From Prevotella sp. (lineage in GTDB: Bacteria > Bacteroidota > Bacteroidia > Bacteroidales > Dysgonomonadaceae), in contig JAITVH010000067.1 of the NCBI GenBank assembly GCA_031285905.1, positions 1 through 56,459 on the forward strand: a DNA stretch of 56,459 bases. Reading direction: 5' to 3'. The translations under genes were made by a program, and so were the position numbers. Below the pieces are notes generated by a model. That model had not been told where the DNA came from and ran no database searches. It was given only the letters and a program-made list of their open reading frames with translations. Every line of letters starts with the position of its first letter. The first letter of the stretch is position 1. This document shows, one piece after another, positions 54,570-56,459 of this stretch.

Positions 54570-55403
54570 TTAGTTAGATAATAATAATTTTATTTTATCC
54601 GTCTGTGCGAGAGTAGCATTAAACAGACTCTCCAGATTCAATGATGTTTCTTCCTCATCATCATTGGGTAATATCAGGTTGAAGCCCAATAGGGATGGGT
54701 TAACATATATAGCTTTCTTAATTATCTCTTCATCAAAACTTTCTATAAATTTTAGTTTATTGCAAATGCTTGATACTGCCGAATTTAATAAAACCTTGTT
54801 GTCATCCAATACAATGATATGTTCTAACAATTTATCTACATCCTGTACCTGATGTGTTGATATTAATATCATTTTATCGTCTGACATACCTGATGCTATA
54901 AATTTTCTAAATTGACTTTTACTCGGAATATCCAGTCCATTTGTAGGCTCATCCATTATTAAGAGTGATGTATTAGTTGCCAGGGCAAAACTCATGAAAA
55001 CCTTTTTCTTTTGCCCATGAGACAATTCTTTAAGATTAATATCTGTATTCATCTCAAAATGATCGAGATTTTTGTTCAGCTGTTCCTTGCTGAAATTCGG
55101 GTAAAACGGACAGTTTATTTCTACATACTTTTTTAGTGATACATTTGGCAAATCAAATTCTTCGGGTACAATAAATATGTCACCAAGTGTTGATGGATTA
55201 CGTTTCGATACATCTTGCTCTTTAAATTTTACTGTGCCCTTTTGGGGAAGCAATAATCCAGTTAATAGATAAAGTAGTGTAGATTTGCCGGCTCCGTTTT
55301 TACCCAGTAACCCACAAACTTTCCCCTTCTCTATCGAAAGGTTAAATCCTGAGAAAATTTGCTTTTTCCTGTACTTAAAGGTCACATCAGACATTGTTAT
55401 CAT
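54570..55403 (-). CDS. ABC transporter ATP-binding protein
   Basis: This 277-residue ATPase has Walker A GLLGKNGAGKSTLLYLLTG (about 32-50), signature ELSHGQKKKVFMSFAL, Walker B LLIMDEPTNGLD, and the switch His in ISTHQVQDVD. The signature Ser-His-Gly departs from LSGGQ, as in other YtrB-like proteins. It is the first gene of a four-gene cluster with permease, GntR regulator and a membrane-anchored protein. A TATTTTTG box lies upstream (55470-55477), with TTTG 22 bases further, slightly long for the consensus. Confidence 0.94.
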   Translation of the reverse strand: MITMSDVTFKYRKKQIFSGFNLSIEKGKVCGLLGKNGAGKSTLLYLLTGLLLPQKGTVKFKEQDVSKRNPSTLGDIFIVPEEFDLPNVSLKKYVEINCPFYPNFSKEQLNKNLDHFEMNTDINLKELSHGQKKKVFMSFALATNTSLLIMDEPTNGLDIPSKSQFRKFIASGMSDDKMILISTHQVQDVDKLLEHIIVLDDNKVLLNSAVSSICNKLKFIESFDEEIIKKAIYVNPSLLGFNLILPNDDEEETSLNLESLFNATLAQTDKIKLLLSN

Positions 55404-55634
55404 ATGCTATACATTTTAAATAGTATTAAGATCTATAATAATATAATGGTGTATTGGTATAATAGCACACAAAAATATATATAAAACTCAAATAAGCAAC
55501 AAAAAAATAATCTTTTTCTGTTAATTATTATTTGATTAGTCTATATAATGCTGACAATGAATCTGTAATAGTGTTTGTTTATATAGCATCTGATGCTAAA
55601 TCCGGATTGTTTTTCTGATTTTTTGAGGGATTAA

Positions 55635-55665
55635 TTTGGGAGATTAATATTTTGTATTATCTTTG
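55635..55665 (+). promoter_or_regulatory. Bacteroidetes-type promoter of tRNA-Lys
   Basis: TTTG (55635-55638) is followed after 19 bases by TATCTTTG (55658-55665), an exact -33/-7 consensus. Transcription should begin near 55672, about 19 bases before the tRNA. Confidence 0.88.
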
Positions 55666-55690
55666 CACTCGCTTTAGAAAAGCAATAAAG

Positions 55691-55763
55691 GATTCCGTAG
55701 CTCAGCAGGTAGAGCACATCACTTTTAATGATGGGGTCCTGGGTTCGAGCCCCAGCGGGATCA
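55691..55763 (+). tRNA. tRNA-Lys (anticodon TTT)
   Basis: The cloverleaf is complete. Acceptor GATTCCG pairs with CGGGATC (one G-T), with discriminator A and no encoded CCA. The D arm is GCTC...GAGC. The anticodon stem CATCA/TGATG bears loop CTTTTAA with anticodon TTT. The T stem CTGGG/CCCAG bears loop TTCGAGC. It has its own promoter and a terminator downstream. An integrase gene begins 274 bases after it, so its 3' end is a likely attachment site. Confidence 0.97.
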
Positions 55764-55801
55764 CTTAAGGGAGATGACACTTCCCGGACAAATCAGTACA
55801 A

Positions 55802-55835
55802 AGCCCTCTAAATCCAGTATTTAGAGGGCTTTTTT
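55802..55835 (+). terminator. Terminator after tRNA-Lys
   Basis: AGCCCTCTAAAT (55802-55813) and ATTTAGAGGGCT (55819-55830) are perfect arms with a 5-base loop, followed by a run of T. Confidence 0.9.
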
Positions 55836-55886
55836 CATTTTCTTGAAGACAGAAAAAAGACACTAAAAAGCCAACTTTTACGGGTT

Positions 55887-55940
55887 ATTCGGTACTAATT
55901 CGGTACGGTAAATCCAAAAAGTAAAAATCGTACCGAATTA
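55887..55940. repeat. Triplicate ATTCGGTAC motif before the integrase gene
   Basis: ATTCGGTAC occurs at 55887-55895 and 55898-55906, and inverted (within CGTACCGAATTA) at 55929-55940. The outer pair of 12-base arms (55896-55907 and 55929-55940) is perfect. Such clusters beside an integrase gene often bind the integrase or excisionase arm domain; here that is inference. Confidence 0.55.
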
Positions 55941-56036
55941 CCTCATAAGTCCCTGAACTGTCGTACATTGTCTATCGTTGTTTTGCTCTGTTACAAATTC
56001 AATAACTTAATTTTGTAGCATTAAAAAAGTAACGGT

Positions 56037-56459
56037 ATGAAATCTACATTTAACATCCTTTTCTACGTGAAAAGGAATGAGCCAAAGAAAGACGGTTCGG
56101 TAGGAATAATGGTTCGAATAACCATTAAAGGCGTTCGTTCCCAGTTTAGTAGCAAGTTGTTTGTGCAACCTGACCAGTGGGACTCCAAATTAGAAAAAGC
56201 CAAAGGGCAAACTGCAGAGATCCGAAACCTGAATCGCCTGCTCGATAATATACGGGCGACATTGAACATGCACTATACCAAGCAGATGACCATTGATGGG
56301 TATGTGTCCCCGGAGCGTTTGCGGAATATTTTTCTCGGATACGAGGAAGAGGAGAAAACCATTATATCGTATTTCGACAAGTTTAACGAGCAGTACAAGC
56401 TGAAGGTCGGCACAACGGCTACTCATAAAACATATACCCGCTATCTGCTAACACGGGAC
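56037..56459 (+). CDS. Tyrosine-type integrase, N-terminal part (runs off window)
   Basis: The ATG at 56037 opens 141 codons without a stop to the window edge. The N-terminal arm-binding domain (STFNILFYVKRNEPKKDG, IMVRITIKGVR, FVQPDQWD) and the start of the SAM-like core-binding domain (TIISYFDKFNEQYKLKVG) are those of Bacteroidetes tyrosine recombinases of conjugative and mobilisable elements. The catalytic R-H-R-Y part lies outside. It reads away from tRNA-Lys, so the window probably ends just inside an integrated element. Confidence 0.9.
   Translation, partial: MKSTFNILFYVKRNEPKKDGSVGIMVRITIKGVRSQFSSKLFVQPDQWDSKLEKAKGQTAEIRNLNRLLDNIRATLNMHYTKQMTIDGYVSPERLRNIFLGYEEEEKTIISYFDKFNEQYKLKVGTTATHKTYTRYLLTRD

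Overview
The window looks like chromosome from a low-G+C member of the Bacteroidales. Three things point there. Promoters match the Bacteroidetes -33 TTTG / -7 TAnnTTTG type (best upstream of rpsO and of a tRNA-Lys). Start codons mostly lack Shine-Dalgarno sequences. The families are typical of the phylum: PorX, DUF3127, DUF4254, DUF1080, DUF5117-type metalloprotease, a large AsmA-like protein and a TlpA/DUF4369 lipoprotein. A Dysgonomonas-like genus is my guess, not something the sequence proves.

Layout: (1) 1-1.1 kb holds the last codons of an IS110-type transposase and a cluster of short dispersed repeats. (2) 1.1-14.7 kb is mostly housekeeping: tsaE, Na/Pi cotransporter, an extremely AT-rich 1 kb non-coding stretch, a YhcC-like radical SAM protein, a 1291-residue AsmA-like protein, coaBC, an MFS carrier, a POT peptide carrier and a YjdM-like protein. 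(3) 14.9-21.6 kb is the accessory island. On the plus strand a leader-type ORF runs in frame, across one amber codon, into a papain/C39-like domain. On the minus strand four genes read as an operon: a degenerate-C39/VKOR/thioredoxin fusion, a precursor with three tandem six-cysteine defensin-like (CS-alpha-beta pattern) domains joined by Gly-Ser linkers, a GT32-type glycosyltransferase and a GT2-containing two-part glycosyltransferase. (4) 22-37 kb: porX, a GH18-fold lipoprotein without its catalytic Glu, a zinc metalloprotease, rpsO, a DUF3127 protein with an SSB-like tail, an EEP hydrolase, AI-2E-type exporter, PBP4, DUF1080 lipoprotein, argB, a TrmH-type methyltransferase and a DPP-IV peptidase. 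(5) 37-44 kb: a repeat-rich stretch with an orphan terminase-small-subunit-like HTH protein, two DUF1254/DUF1214 lipoprotein genes of visibly higher G+C (the second frameshifted) and a secreted six-hairpin-glycosidase-like protein. (6) 43.7-52.2 kb: GT4, GT9, DUF4254, yifB/comM, TlpA-like lipoprotein, uvrA. (7) 52.5-55.4 kb: an ABC transporter with a YtrA-type GntR regulator and an anchored protein. (8) The right edge is tRNA-Lys followed by the start of a tyrosine integrase, the likely end of an integrated element that continues outside the window.

The best candidate for an undescribed system is the 16.7-21.6 kb operon. All 18 cysteines of the precursor fall in three equal six-cysteine blocks, it sits directly behind a disulfide-forming enzyme whose N-terminus resembles leader-binding C39 domains, and two glycosyltransferases follow. 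My inference is a secreted, disulfide-locked and possibly glycosylated multi-defensin product. No dedicated ABC exporter is visible in the window, and the broken papain-like ORF nearby shares the leader style.
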